Positions 1 to 6,680 of a DNA stretch of 15,946 nucleotides are shown one piece after another; position 1 is the first letter of the stretch; every line of letters begins with the position of its first letter. Under the pieces are notes generated by a model. The model did not search any database, had not been told where the DNA came from, and saw only the letters and a program-made list of their open reading frames with translations. This stretch comes from Elusimicrobiota bacterium (GTDB lineage: Bacteria > CAYTYR01 > UBA6262 > DAOVJB01), in contig DAOVJB010000009.1 in assembly GCA_030673425.1 (NCBI GenBank), forward strand, positions 1 to 15,946. The letters are read 5' to 3'. The position numbers and the translations under genes were made by a program.

Positions 1-1
1 A

Positions 2-601
2 ATTGATTCAGTGGCAGCGTTGGTTCCTAAGGCTGAAATTGACGGAGAAATGGGAGATGCTCAAATGGGATTACAGGCAAGGTTGATGTCTCAGGCTTTG
101 AGGAAACTCACAGCGGTTATAAGCAAGTCAAAGACATGTGTTATTTTCATCAATCAGTTGAGGGAAAAAATAGGAGTCATGTTCGGCAATCCCGAGGTTA
201 CACCTGGTGGCAGGGCGCTTAAATTCTACTCGAGTCTCAGGTTGGATATCCGCAGGATTCAAACGATTAAGCAGGGAGATACGCCTATCGGGAACAGGGT
301 CAGGGTTAAAGTATCAAAAAATAAAGTTGCGCCACCCTTTAAACAGACTGAGTTTGAAATTATCTATGGCAAAGGGATATCCAAAGAAGGTGATATTTTA
401 GACCTGGCAATAGCCAGAGATATTATAGATAAAAGCGGTGCATGGTTTACGTATAAAAATAATCGCATTGGTCAGGGAAGGGAGAATGTCAAGACTTATT
501 TAACCCAGAATCCTAATGTTTTAAAAGAAGTCACCCAGAAGATTAAAGATGCGGTAGATGCCGATGAATCTGGTAAAGGTAAAACGGGAGAAAAGAAATG
601 A
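2..601 (+). CDS. recA: Recombinase RecA, C-terminal part (5' end outside window)
   Basis: RecA forms ATP-dependent filaments on single-stranded DNA, carries out strand exchange and triggers LexA cleavage in the SOS response. The frame is open from base 2, so the gene begins upstream; about 199 residues are visible. They start with [19 protein letters not shown], which corresponds to the Walker B region near residue 144 of E. coli RecA, followed by the L1/L2 core with [13 protein letters not shown] and [16 protein letters not shown] (the RecA family signature is ALKFY[AS]S). The C-terminal domain contains KEGDILDLA and GAWFTY, and the tail is short and rich in Lys, Asp and Glu ([14 protein letters not shown]), as is usual. 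Walker A lies outside the window. The stop codon overlaps the next start as ATGA, suggesting co-translation with the metallo-hydrolase. Identification is secure. Confidence 0.97.
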   Translation: MDSVAALVPKAEIDGEMGDAQMGLQARLMSQALRKLTAVISKSKTCVIFINQLREKIGVMFGNPEVTPGGRALKFYSSLRLDIRRIQTIKQGDTPIGNRVRVKVSKNKVAPPFKQTEFEIIYGKGISKEGDILDLAIARDIIDKSGAWFTYKNNRIGQGRENVKTYLTQNPNVLKEVTQKIKDAVDADESGKGKTGEKK

Positions 602-1176
602 TTGAAACTATAACTGTAGGGCCTTTAAGCACAAATTGCTACATCCTAACGGATGAAGAAGCTCAAGAAGGCGTCGTAATAGACCCAGGCGATGAACCGG
701 AAAAAATAATAGAGTTTCTAAAGATGAGTCCCATCAGGATCAAGTACATCATCAACACGCATAATCACGGTGACCATATAGGGGCCAATAAAGAGCTTAA
801 GGCATTTACAGGGGCACAAATTCTGGTTCATGAGAAGGACGCAAGAATATTGACAATGTTATCTGTTTCTGCGGATAAGTCTTTACAGGAGGAGGATAAG
901 ATAAAAATCGGCTCTCTTATACTGAGTGTGTTACACACACCGGGCCATACTCCCGGTAGTATGTGTCTTTTAGGAGACACTTTTATTTTTACGGGTGATA
1001 CATTATTCGCAGGTTCGGTAGGAAGATGGGATTTGCCCGGAGGTTCAGAGAAAATGCTGTGTGAGTCTATTCATGTTAAGTTAAGTCCATTAAATGATAA
1101 TTTAAGAGTATATCCCGGACATGGTCCTGCTACCACAATTTCTAAAGAAAAAAGAGATAATCCATATTTAAGATAA
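598..1176 (+). CDS. MBL-fold metallo-hydrolase, glyoxalase II-like (YcbL type)
   Basis: A soluble metallo-beta-lactamase-fold hydrolase of 192 residues. The metal-binding set is complete: THNHGDH at residues 54-60 (H55, H57, D59, H60), H117 in TPGHTPGS, D134 in FTGDTLF and H175 in YPGHGP. The short length, the GRWDLPGGS segment (143-150) and the C-terminal [13 protein letters not shown] are typical of the small YcbL-like branch of hydroxyacylglutathione hydrolases, which lacks the C-terminal glutathione-binding helical domain of classical GloB. It probably hydrolyses a thioester, but the substrate cannot be read from the sequence. The ATG overlaps the recA stop (ATGA), so the two genes are likely translationally coupled. 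No signal peptide is seen. The family call is firm; the reaction is inferred. Confidence 0.9.
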   Translation: MIETITVGPLSTNCYILTDEEAQEGVVIDPGDEPEKIIEFLKMSPIRIKYIINTHNHGDHIGANKELKAFTGAQILVHEKDARILTMLSVSADKSLQEEDKIKIGSLILSVLHTPGHTPGSMCLLGDTFIFTGDTLFAGSVGRWDLPGGSEKMLCESIHVKLSPLNDNLRVYPGHGPATTISKEKRDNPYLR

Positions 1177-1208
1177 ACCCCATTAGATAATTTCATATTT
1201 AACGGGGT
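1177..1208 (+). repeat. Imperfect inverted repeat between the hydrolase gene and murC
   Basis: ACCCC (1177-1181) pairs with GGGGT (1204-1208), and TTA (1183-1185) with TAA (1200-1202), around one A/C mismatch and a loop of about 14 bases. There is no following T-run, so it does not look like an intrinsic terminator. It could be a weak RNA hairpin at the boundary between the recA pair and the mur genes, or chance. Confidence 0.3.
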
Positions 1209-1237
1209 AAAGGATGGTTAATCCAGAAGATGTTTAG
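1204..1237 (+). promoter_or_regulatory. Possible translated leader minigene coupling to murC
   Basis: A seven-codon frame (MVNPEDV, ATG at 1214, TAG at 1235-1237) has a purine-rich Shine-Dalgarno-like GGGGTAAAGG just upstream. Its stop lies three bases past the murC start codon (1230-1232). The murC ATG itself has no well-placed ribosome site; the nearest AAAGG ends 16 bases upstream. No alternative upstream murC start exists, because a TAA is in frame at 1200. Ribosomes finishing the minigene could reinitiate at murC. This is a sequence-based suggestion only. Confidence 0.25.
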
Positions 1238-2627
1238 TAAAATTCGTCATATTCATTTTGTAGGTATTGGCGGCACCGGAATGAACGGGATTGCCGAGGT
1301 GTTGATTAATTTAGGATATAAGATAAGCGGTTCAGATATAAAGCAAACACCTGTTACCCGGAGATTGAAAGATATGGGAGGAATTATTTATCAGGGCCAC
1401 GATAAAAAAAATATAAAGGGAGCTGATGTAGTCGTAGTTTCAACAGCTGTTGAAACCAATAATCCCGAGGTAACAGAAGCAAGACTTCAAACGATACCTG
1501 TAATTCCAAGAGCTGAGATGTTAGCAGAACTTATGCGTTTAAAGTATAGTGTTACAGTAATCGGAACGCATGGAAAGACCACGACGACATCTATGATTGG
1601 ATTAGTTTTAGCTCAGGGCAGATTAGACCCGACTGTTGTCATAGGAGGTAAATTAAATAATTTCGGGAGCAATGCCAAATTGGGTAAGGGAGAATATATA
1701 GTTGCTGAAGGAGACGAAAGTGACGGCTCATTTTTAAGGTTAACTCCGACAATTGCCGTTGTAACTAATATAGATACAGACCACCTGGATTATTACGGCA
1801 GTATTAATAATGTTAGAAAGGCATTTCTTGAATTTGTTAATAAAGTTCCTTTTTACGGAAGTGTTATTGTTTGTAGTGATGATGTCCAGACACAGAAGAT
1901 TCTTCCCAGGATTAAAAGAAGGTATATTACCTATGGTATTAAGAATAAAGCAGACGTGAAAGCCTCTGATGTTGTTACTGCTACTTTTAGTTCGGAATTT
2001 AATCTTCTTTATTGCGGTAAGGGTTTTGGCAAAGTTAAACTTAATATCCCGGGAATACATAATGTGTATAATGCTTTAGCTGCTATTGCTGTAGGTATGG
2101 AGTTAGGTTTAGATATTAAAGATATCAAGGAAGCATTCCTTGAATTTAAGGGTGTACAGAGACGGATACAGGTTAAAGGTGAAGTTAACGGGGTAACAGT
2201 AGTAGACGATTATGCCCATCATCCTACAGAGATTAAAGCAACGTTATCCGCCGTAAAGGAAAATTGGGAAAAAAGGGTCATAGCAGTTTTTCAGCCTCAT
2301 CGTTATACGAGAACAAAAATTCTGGCTAAGGATTTTGGTAAAGCCTTTGACAGGGCTGATATGGTTATTATTACTAATATTTATCCTGCAGGCGAAGTTC
2401 CTATTCCGGGAGTTACCGCAAATCTGATCACTCAGAATATTGTTTCAAATAATCGGACTAGTGTGGAATTTTTTCCCAGTCAGGAGGAAATTATAGATTT
2501 TTTGGTAGGAAAGGTCACATCTGGCGATCTGGTTATTACCTTGGGGGCCGGGGATATCTGGAAAGTAGGGGAGAGATTGTTGGAGAAATTAAAAATTTCC
2601 GCCAGAGGCGGATCAGCCTTTGGCTGA
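1230..2627 (+). CDS. murC: UDP-N-acetylmuramate--L-alanine ligase MurC
   Basis: MurC adds L-alanine to UDP-MurNAc using ATP, the first step of stem-peptide synthesis in the cytoplasm. At 465 residues it is normal length. The N-terminal Rossmann domain begins HIHFVGIGGTGMNGIAEVL (residues 8-26) with GSD at 34-36. The ATP loop is GTHGKTTTT (112-120). AEGDESDGSFL (159-169) and TNIDTDHLDYYG (179-190) belong to the Mur ligase central domain. DDYAHHPTEI (about 326-335) and FQPHRYTRT (about 355-363) mark the C-terminal domain. The start matches the conserved family N-terminus. The last nine residues, SARGGSAFG, are encoded by a palindromic repeat (2598-2627) and look like an acquired tail. It is first in the murC-murB-ddl-ftsQAZ run. 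Confidence 0.97.
   Translation: MFSKIRHIHFVGIGGTGMNGIAEVLINLGYKISGSDIKQTPVTRRLKDMGGIIYQGHDKKNIKGADVVVVSTAVETNNPEVTEARLQTIPVIPRAEMLAELMRLKYSVTVIGTHGKTTTTSMIGLVLAQGRLDPTVVIGGKLNNFGSNAKLGKGEYIVAEGDESDGSFLRLTPTIAVVTNIDTDHLDYYGSINNVRKAFLEFVNKVPFYGSVIVCSDDVQTQKILPRIKRRYITYGIKNKADVKASDVVTATFSSEFNLLYCGKGFGKVKLNIPGIHNVYNALAAIAVGMELGLDIKDIKEAFLEFKGVQRRIQVKGEVNGVTVVDDYAHHPTEIKATLSAVKENWEKRVIAVFQPHRYTRTKILAKDFGKAFDRADMVIITNIYPAGEVPIPGVTANLITQNIVSNNRTSVEFFPSQEEIIDFLVGKVTSGDLVITLGAGDIWKVGERLLEKLKISARGGSAFG
2598..2627 (+). repeat. Tandem pair of 15-bp palindromes at the 3' end of murC
   Basis: Two abutting perfect hairpins are visible: TCCGCC-AGA-GGCGGA (2598-2612) and TCAGCC-TTT-GGCTGA (2613-2627), each with a 6-bp stem and a 3-base loop. 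Together they encode residues 457-465 of MurC (SARGGSAFG), and the TGA stop is the last codon of the second stem. An A-run follows, so on the opposite strand the second hairpin would be preceded by T's. It looks like a small REP-like element that became part of the coding region. No second copy of either palindrome was seen in this window. Confidence 0.7.
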
Positions 2628-2654
2628 AAAAATGAAAAGTTAAAGAGATGTATA

Positions 2655-3548
2655 ATGAATTTAGTTGCTGAAATAAGAAAAATAGTTAATGATGTTAAAC
2701 AGAATGAACCTATGAGTAAGAACACCTCTTTTTGTATTGGAGGACCTGCGGAAGTATTTGTAAAGGTTGCTAATATTAAGCAATTGCAGGGAATTATTAA
2801 ATATTCAAATTCCAAAAAGATACCGTTATGTATATTGGGTAAAGGTACTAATATGCTTGTTAAAGATAAAGGTATACGAGGAATAGTTTTAAAGTTAAAC
2901 GGTGATTTTAACCAAATAGAATTTGCTAATGATACAGTAACAGCCGGAGCAGCGGTTGATTTGCCTGTTCTGGCGAGCAAGTCGTTTGCCAGGGAATTAA
3001 GTGGTCTGGAGTTTGCCGTGGGTATTCCCGGTTCTGTCGGAGGGGCAGCTATAACCAATGCCGGGGCATATGGTGAATCTATAGGAAATATAATTGATGA
3101 AATTACAATAATGGACTTTGAGGGTAAAATGCATACGTTAAAAAAGGACGAAGTCCGATTTGAATACCGCAGTTCGTTTTTAGCTGTAGAAGGCGTACTA
3201 TTAAATATAAGATTAAAATTGCAGCCTAAGAACAAAAATGATATAATAAAAGAGATGCAATCATATATAGAGAAAAGAAAAAAAACGCAAGGTATAAAAT
3301 TTCCTAATGCAGGGTGTATTTTTAAGAATATCGAATCTTCCAACACAGGAAAATTAATTGAAGAAGCCGGATTGAAGGGATTTCGAGTCGGTGGAGCTCA
3401 GGTTTCTGTTAAGCATGCAAATTATATTGTTAACCTCGGTGGTGCTACGGCGGAAGATGTACTTGGTTTGATTGAAGAAGTCAGGACAAAAATTAAAGAT
3501 AAATTTGGAATTATGTTTGAGTTAGAGATAAAGGTTGTGGGAGAATAA
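2655..3548 (+). CDS. murB: UDP-N-acetylenolpyruvoylglucosamine reductase MurB
   Basis: MurB is the FAD- and NADPH-dependent reductase that converts UDP-GlcNAc-enolpyruvate to UDP-MurNAc, the substrate of the neighbouring MurC. The 297-residue protein has the FAD-binding PCMH domain with NTSFCIGGPAEVF (23-35), LGKGTNMLV (61-69) and GLEFAVGIPGSVGGAAITNAGAYG (117-140). The substrate-binding C-terminal domain has YRSS (171-174), FPNAGCIFKN (216-225), GKLIEEAGLKG (232-242) and the terminal GIMFELEIKVVG carrying the likely catalytic Glu (E291). The position of the usual proton-donor Ser (Ser229 in E. coli) is Cys221 here. Twenty-seven bases separate it from murC and six from ddl, so one operon is likely. 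The Cys variant does not weaken the family assignment. Confidence 0.96.
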   Translation: MNLVAEIRKIVNDVKQNEPMSKNTSFCIGGPAEVFVKVANIKQLQGIIKYSNSKKIPLCILGKGTNMLVKDKGIRGIVLKLNGDFNQIEFANDTVTAGAAVDLPVLASKSFARELSGLEFAVGIPGSVGGAAITNAGAYGESIGNIIDEITIMDFEGKMHTLKKDEVRFEYRSSFLAVEGVLLNIRLKLQPKNKNDIIKEMQSYIEKRKKTQGIKFPNAGCIFKNIESSNTGKLIEEAGLKGFRVGGAQVSVKHANYIVNLGGATAEDVLGLIEEVRTKIKDKFGIMFELEIKVVGE

Positions 3549-3554
3549 TATATA

Positions 3555-4529
3555 ATGATGAGAATAACCTCCGCATTAAAAACCAAAAAGATTGGCGTTC
3601 TAATGGGAGGGTGGTCTACTGAGAGGAGTATATCATTAAAAACAGGCAAGGCTATCGAGGAGGCTCTTGAGGAAGAAGGTTTTAGAGTAGTCGGAATTGA
3701 TGTAAATAGAAAGGTACTGGATAAATTAAAAAAAGAAAATATTGATTTAGCCTTTATTGCTTTACACGGTGCTTATGGAGAAGACGGTATAATACAGGGT
3801 ACACTGGAACTACTTGGTATTCCTTATACAGGCTCCGGTGTTTTGGCCAGTGCTTTAGCCATGGACAAGATAAAGGCAAAGGAGATTTTCGCATTTAATA
3901 AAATTCCTACGCCTGATTGGCAGATACTAAATAGAAGTCAGAAGTCAGAAGACAGAAAAGAGAAGGCAGAAAATAGAAGACAGATAGAAAAGATGATGAA
4001 AAAGCTTGGGTTTCCGGTGGTGATTAAACCATCCCAGCAGGGGTCGACTGTCGGTGTGACAGTTGTAGATAAAATCAAAGATATAGATAGAGCATTAAAG
4101 AAGGCTTTTAAATACTCAGATAAGGTAATAATTGAAAAGTATATAGCTGGCATGGAAATTACGGTAGGAATTATAGACAATACTCCATTGCCTGTTATGG
4201 AGATAGTTCCTAAAAGCAAGTTTTATGACTATTCGGCAAAATATACCAGGGGAATGTGTGAACATATAATCCCGGCACGTCTTCCTTCTTCATATCTCCT
4301 GATGGCTCAGAAATTAGCCTTAATGTCCCATAAGGCTTTAGGATGCCGCGGAGTTACAAGGGTTGATCTGATAGTAGAAAAGGGTTCCAAAAAATTGTAT
4401 GTTCTTGAGGTTAATACTATACCTGGTATGACCAGGATCAGTCTGCTTCCTGAGGCTGCAAGGGCTATAGGCATGGATTTTAACCAATTGGTAGTAAAGA
4501 TGCTCAGATTGGTGTATACAGAGCGATAA
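3555..4529 (+). CDS. ddl: D-alanine--D-alanine ligase
   Basis: Ddl makes the D-Ala-D-Ala dipeptide used by MurF. The 324-residue ATP-grasp protein shows GGWSTERSISLKTG (18-31), LHGAYGEDG (70-78), PYTGSG (90-95), the ATP-binding VIKPSQQGSTVGV (156-168), FYDYSAKYTRG (223-233) and the metal-binding EVNTIPGMT (285-293). The Y-x-K-Y loop form is compatible with dipeptide rather than depsipeptide synthesis, but specificity cannot be settled by eye. Residues 127-142 are a charged Arg/Lys/Glu/Ser stretch encoded by a heptamer-type DNA repeat, giving a loop several residues longer than in E. coli DdlB. GGGAG at about 3540 serves the start; an ATG three bases later (3558) is an alternative. It sits between murB and ftsQ, as in many dcw clusters. 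Confidence 0.96.
   Translation: MMRITSALKTKKIGVLMGGWSTERSISLKTGKAIEEALEEEGFRVVGIDVNRKVLDKLKKENIDLAFIALHGAYGEDGIIQGTLELLGIPYTGSGVLASALAMDKIKAKEIFAFNKIPTPDWQILNRSQKSEDRKEKAENRRQIEKMMKKLGFPVVIKPSQQGSTVGVTVVDKIKDIDRALKKAFKYSDKVIIEKYIAGMEITVGIIDNTPLPVMEIVPKSKFYDYSAKYTRGMCEHIIPARLPSSYLLMAQKLALMSHKALGCRGVTRVDLIVEKGSKKLYVLEVNTIPGMTRISLLPEAARAIGMDFNQLVVKMLRLVYTER
3933..3988 (+). repeat. Degenerate AGAAGTC heptanucleotide array inside ddl
   Basis: Seven in-register 7-base units, each beginning AGAA, run from 3933 to 3981: AGAAGTC, AGAAGTC, AGAAGAC, AGAAAAG, AGAAGGC, AGAAAAT, AGAAGAC. A diverged eighth (AGATAGA) follows. They encode the hydrophilic R127-R142 segment (beginning RSQKSEDRKEK) of the loop between the N-terminal and ATP-grasp portions of Ddl. 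The first two units are identical and the rest increasingly degenerate, as expected for a decaying simple repeat. Confidence 0.65.
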
Positions 4530-4552
4530 AAGAATAGTTTCTAAGGTATAAA

Positions 4553-5374
4553 ATGAAATATATAGTTAAGAAAAAAATATGGAATAAAAAAGTAAAACGT
4601 AGATTAAAATACAAAAAAGTAAGAAGAAAAAAATTAGGAGAATATTTATTAAAAGCAATAGAAATTTCTTTGATTGTAGCAGTTTTGGTTTTTAGTGGGA
4701 GCAAGATATATAATTTTGTATTTTATTCATCTTATTTTCAGATAAAAAAGGTGCGAGTAGAGGGTTTAATGACTTTCCCGCAACAGCAGATTTTAAGGGT
4801 TGCCGGTTTTCCTTCACCAGAGAATATATTTCATATTAACTTAAAAAAATTAAAATCTATGATACAGAAACATCCTTCCATCAGGAAAGTAAAAATTTCC
4901 CGGAGGCTACCTGATACTCTCTTGATAACGATAAAAGAACGGATGCCAATGGCTCTGGTAAGGAGAAACCAGCAATTGTACGGTTTTGACCAGCAGGGAA
5001 TTATATTTAAGTTGCCGTTGGAAGCTTCAGAAATTCGTTTACCGGTTATTACCGGCCTCGAAGATAAGGTCATAAGCGGTAAAGGAAAGAATACGACTCG
5101 TTTAATCACAGCTGTAAGGTTACTTAATGAGTTCTTAAATGCAGGTTTGCCAATCGCTGATGAAATTCTGGAAGTGGATTTAACTGAGATCGAATATGTG
5201 ATTTTGCAGACTAAAAATTATGGAGTAATTCGTCTTGGAAGGATTGATTTTGAAAATTTCAGAAAGAACTTGATAAGGCTTGCTACTATATTGGAAAGTA
5301 TAAAAAAACAAGAGATAAACGTAGAGTATATAGATATGCGCTTTAAGAATACAGTGATTAAACCTGTTGGCTAA
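4553..5374 (+). CDS. ftsQ: Cell division protein FtsQ (POTRA domain)
   Basis: FtsQ is the single-pass membrane component of the divisome that links FtsB/FtsL to the rest of the complex. The 273-residue protein has a very basic cytoplasmic N-terminus (residues 1-28, mostly Lys/Arg) and one transmembrane segment at about 33-57. A POTRA domain follows at about 63-133, with FQIKKVRVEGLMTFPQQQIL and the HPSIRKVKISRRLPDTLLITIKER core. The beta domain has LYGFDQQGIIFKLP (142-155), LPVITGL (163-169) and the C-terminal VEYIDMRFKNTVIKP. AAGG at 4543-4546 is six bases from the ATG. Position between ddl and ftsA is the classic ftsQ position and supports the call, since FtsQ sequences diverge strongly. 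Confidence 0.93.
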   Translation: MKYIVKKKIWNKKVKRRLKYKKVRRKKLGEYLLKAIEISLIVAVLVFSGSKIYNFVFYSSYFQIKKVRVEGLMTFPQQQILRVAGFPSPENIFHINLKKLKSMIQKHPSIRKVKISRRLPDTLLITIKERMPMALVRRNQQLYGFDQQGIIFKLPLEASEIRLPVITGLEDKVISGKGKNTTRLITAVRLLNEFLNAGLPIADEILEVDLTEIEYVILQTKNYGVIRLGRIDFENFRKNLIRLATILESIKKQEINVEYIDMRFKNTVIKPVG

Positions 5375-5393
5375 CATATGGTGAGAATATTGT

Positions 5394-5400
5394 AAAGGAG
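5394..5400 (+). promoter_or_regulatory. Shine-Dalgarno sequence deciding the ftsA start
   Basis: AAAGGAG directly abuts an ATG at 5401 (zero spacing, too close to use) but lies nine bases before an in-frame GTG at 5410. The GTG is therefore the better-supported ftsA start; the ATG would only add Met-Ile-Lys in front. Confidence 0.55.
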
Positions 5401-5409
5401 ATGATTAAG

Positions 5410-6648
5410 GTGGGTAAGAATAAATTTATCGCAGGGCTGGATATAGGAACAAGTAAAATTTGTGCGATTATCGGACAAAGGAATGAAAATGGACAGATAG
5501 AAATTATAGGTGCAGGTATTGTTCCTTCCACGGGGCTTCGTAAAGGTGTAGTGGTGAACCTGGATAAAACCATTAGATCAATCGAACAAGCAATTGAAGA
5601 AGCAGAGAAGCAGGCTAATGTAAACGTGGAATCGGTTTATGTATCTGTTGGCAGCGGGTATATAAGGAGTCAGCCTTCCCGCGGGGTAATCGCGATTTCT
5701 CGCAGTGATAAAGATATTACTTCCGGGGATGTGGGTCGTGTTATTAATCAGGCAAGGGCTGTTCCTTTACCTTTAGAACAGGAAGTAATCCATGTTATAC
5801 CTCAAAGATTTATTATAGACGACCAGAATGGGATATCGGATCCGGTGGGGATGTCAGGCATAAGGTTAGAAACGGATGTTTTTATTGTTACAGGTACCAG
5901 CACATTCCTGCAAAATGTTGTTAAGTGTGTAAACCGTGGCGGGTTTAAGATTGAAAGTCTTATCTTTGGTCCTCTGGCTTCTAGTGAAGCAGTTCTGTTG
6001 AGCGATGAAAAAGAATTAGGAATAGCTCTTGTTGATATTGGCGGAGGTAAAGCTGATATAGCTGTATTTATCGAAGGGTGCCTTTGTTATACGGGAAGTT
6101 TGCCTTTAGGCGGTAATTTGATCACTAAAGACATTGCTTTCGGGTTAAGGACATCTCTTACCGAAGCAGAGGAGATTAAAAGGAATTACGGTTGTGCTTT
6201 TGTAGATTTAGTTAAGGAGACGGAGAAAATTTCTGTAAAAGGAGTAGGTAACAGAGATATACGCAAGATCACCCGGCGTTCTTTAAGTGAGATAATAGAA
6301 CCTCGTATTGAAGAAATTCTGGAATTGATCAATACGGAGATACAAAAAAGTGGGTATGCGGATTTACTTCCGGCCGGGGTGGTAATAACCGGCGGGACAT
6401 CTTTAATGGAAGGGATACTTCCTTTTGCTGAGCAGATTCTGAATTTGCCTGTTAGAAAGGGGTGTCCTAATAATTTTGTCGGTTCGTATAAGGAATTAGA
6501 TAGTCCGGCTTATGCTGTAAGTGTAGGGTTGATTCGGTATGGAATAGATGAACAATCAGCTCCATATAAATTTATGAGCCCGAAAGGCGGCCGGTTTATA
6601 AACAGGATAGTTAAACCGGTTAAAACATGGGTTGAAGAAGTATTTTGA
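5410..6648 (+). CDS. ftsA: Cell division protein FtsA
   Basis: FtsA is the actin-like ATPase that anchors FtsZ to the membrane. With the GTG start it is 412 residues; the alternative ATG at 5401 gives 415. The phosphate-1 motif is GLDIGTSKI (9-17). The 1C/SHS2 region spans roughly 77-160, with SVYVSVGSGYIRS and HVIPQRFIIDD. Phosphate-2 is LVDIGGGKADIAVF (207-220) and the adenosine motif TGGTSLMEG (327-335). The C-terminus (about 397-412, FINRIVKPVKTWVEEVF) can form an amphipathic helix with Trp, Val and Phe on one face and Lys and Arg on the other, as expected for the membrane-targeting sequence. It lies between ftsQ (35 bases) and ftsZ (32 bases). The identification is secure and only the exact start is open. 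Confidence 0.96.
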   Translation: MGKNKFIAGLDIGTSKICAIIGQRNENGQIEIIGAGIVPSTGLRKGVVVNLDKTIRSIEQAIEEAEKQANVNVESVYVSVGSGYIRSQPSRGVIAISRSDKDITSGDVGRVINQARAVPLPLEQEVIHVIPQRFIIDDQNGISDPVGMSGIRLETDVFIVTGTSTFLQNVVKCVNRGGFKIESLIFGPLASSEAVLLSDEKELGIALVDIGGGKADIAVFIEGCLCYTGSLPLGGNLITKDIAFGLRTSLTEAEEIKRNYGCAFVDLVKETEKISVKGVGNRDIRKITRRSLSEIIEPRIEEILELINTEIQKSGYADLLPAGVVITGGTSLMEGILPFAEQILNLPVRKGCPNNFVGSYKELDSPAYAVSVGLIRYGIDEQSAPYKFMSPKGGRFINRIVKPVKTWVEEVF

Positions 6649-6680
6649 AAAATTGAAAATTAAGGTACAAAAGGAAAAAG

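Noticed and set aside
2613-2640. Intrinsic terminator after murC
   Set aside because: The hairpin is followed by an A-run, not a T-run, on the + strand, and murB follows closely in the same direction. On the - strand there is no gene to terminate.
2480-3346. A 288-codon open frame on the - strand opposite the end of murC and murB
   Set aside because: It is antisense to two clear enzymes, its translation is low-complexity (Phe, Ile, Leu, Ser and Pro) with no recognisable motif, and it is expected in AT-rich DNA opposite conserved genes.
6591-6619. Inverted repeat CCGGTTTA / TAAACCGG in ftsA
   Set aside because: It lies in codons for the conserved membrane-targeting end of FtsA, has a 13-base loop and no T-run; coding constraint or chance explains it.
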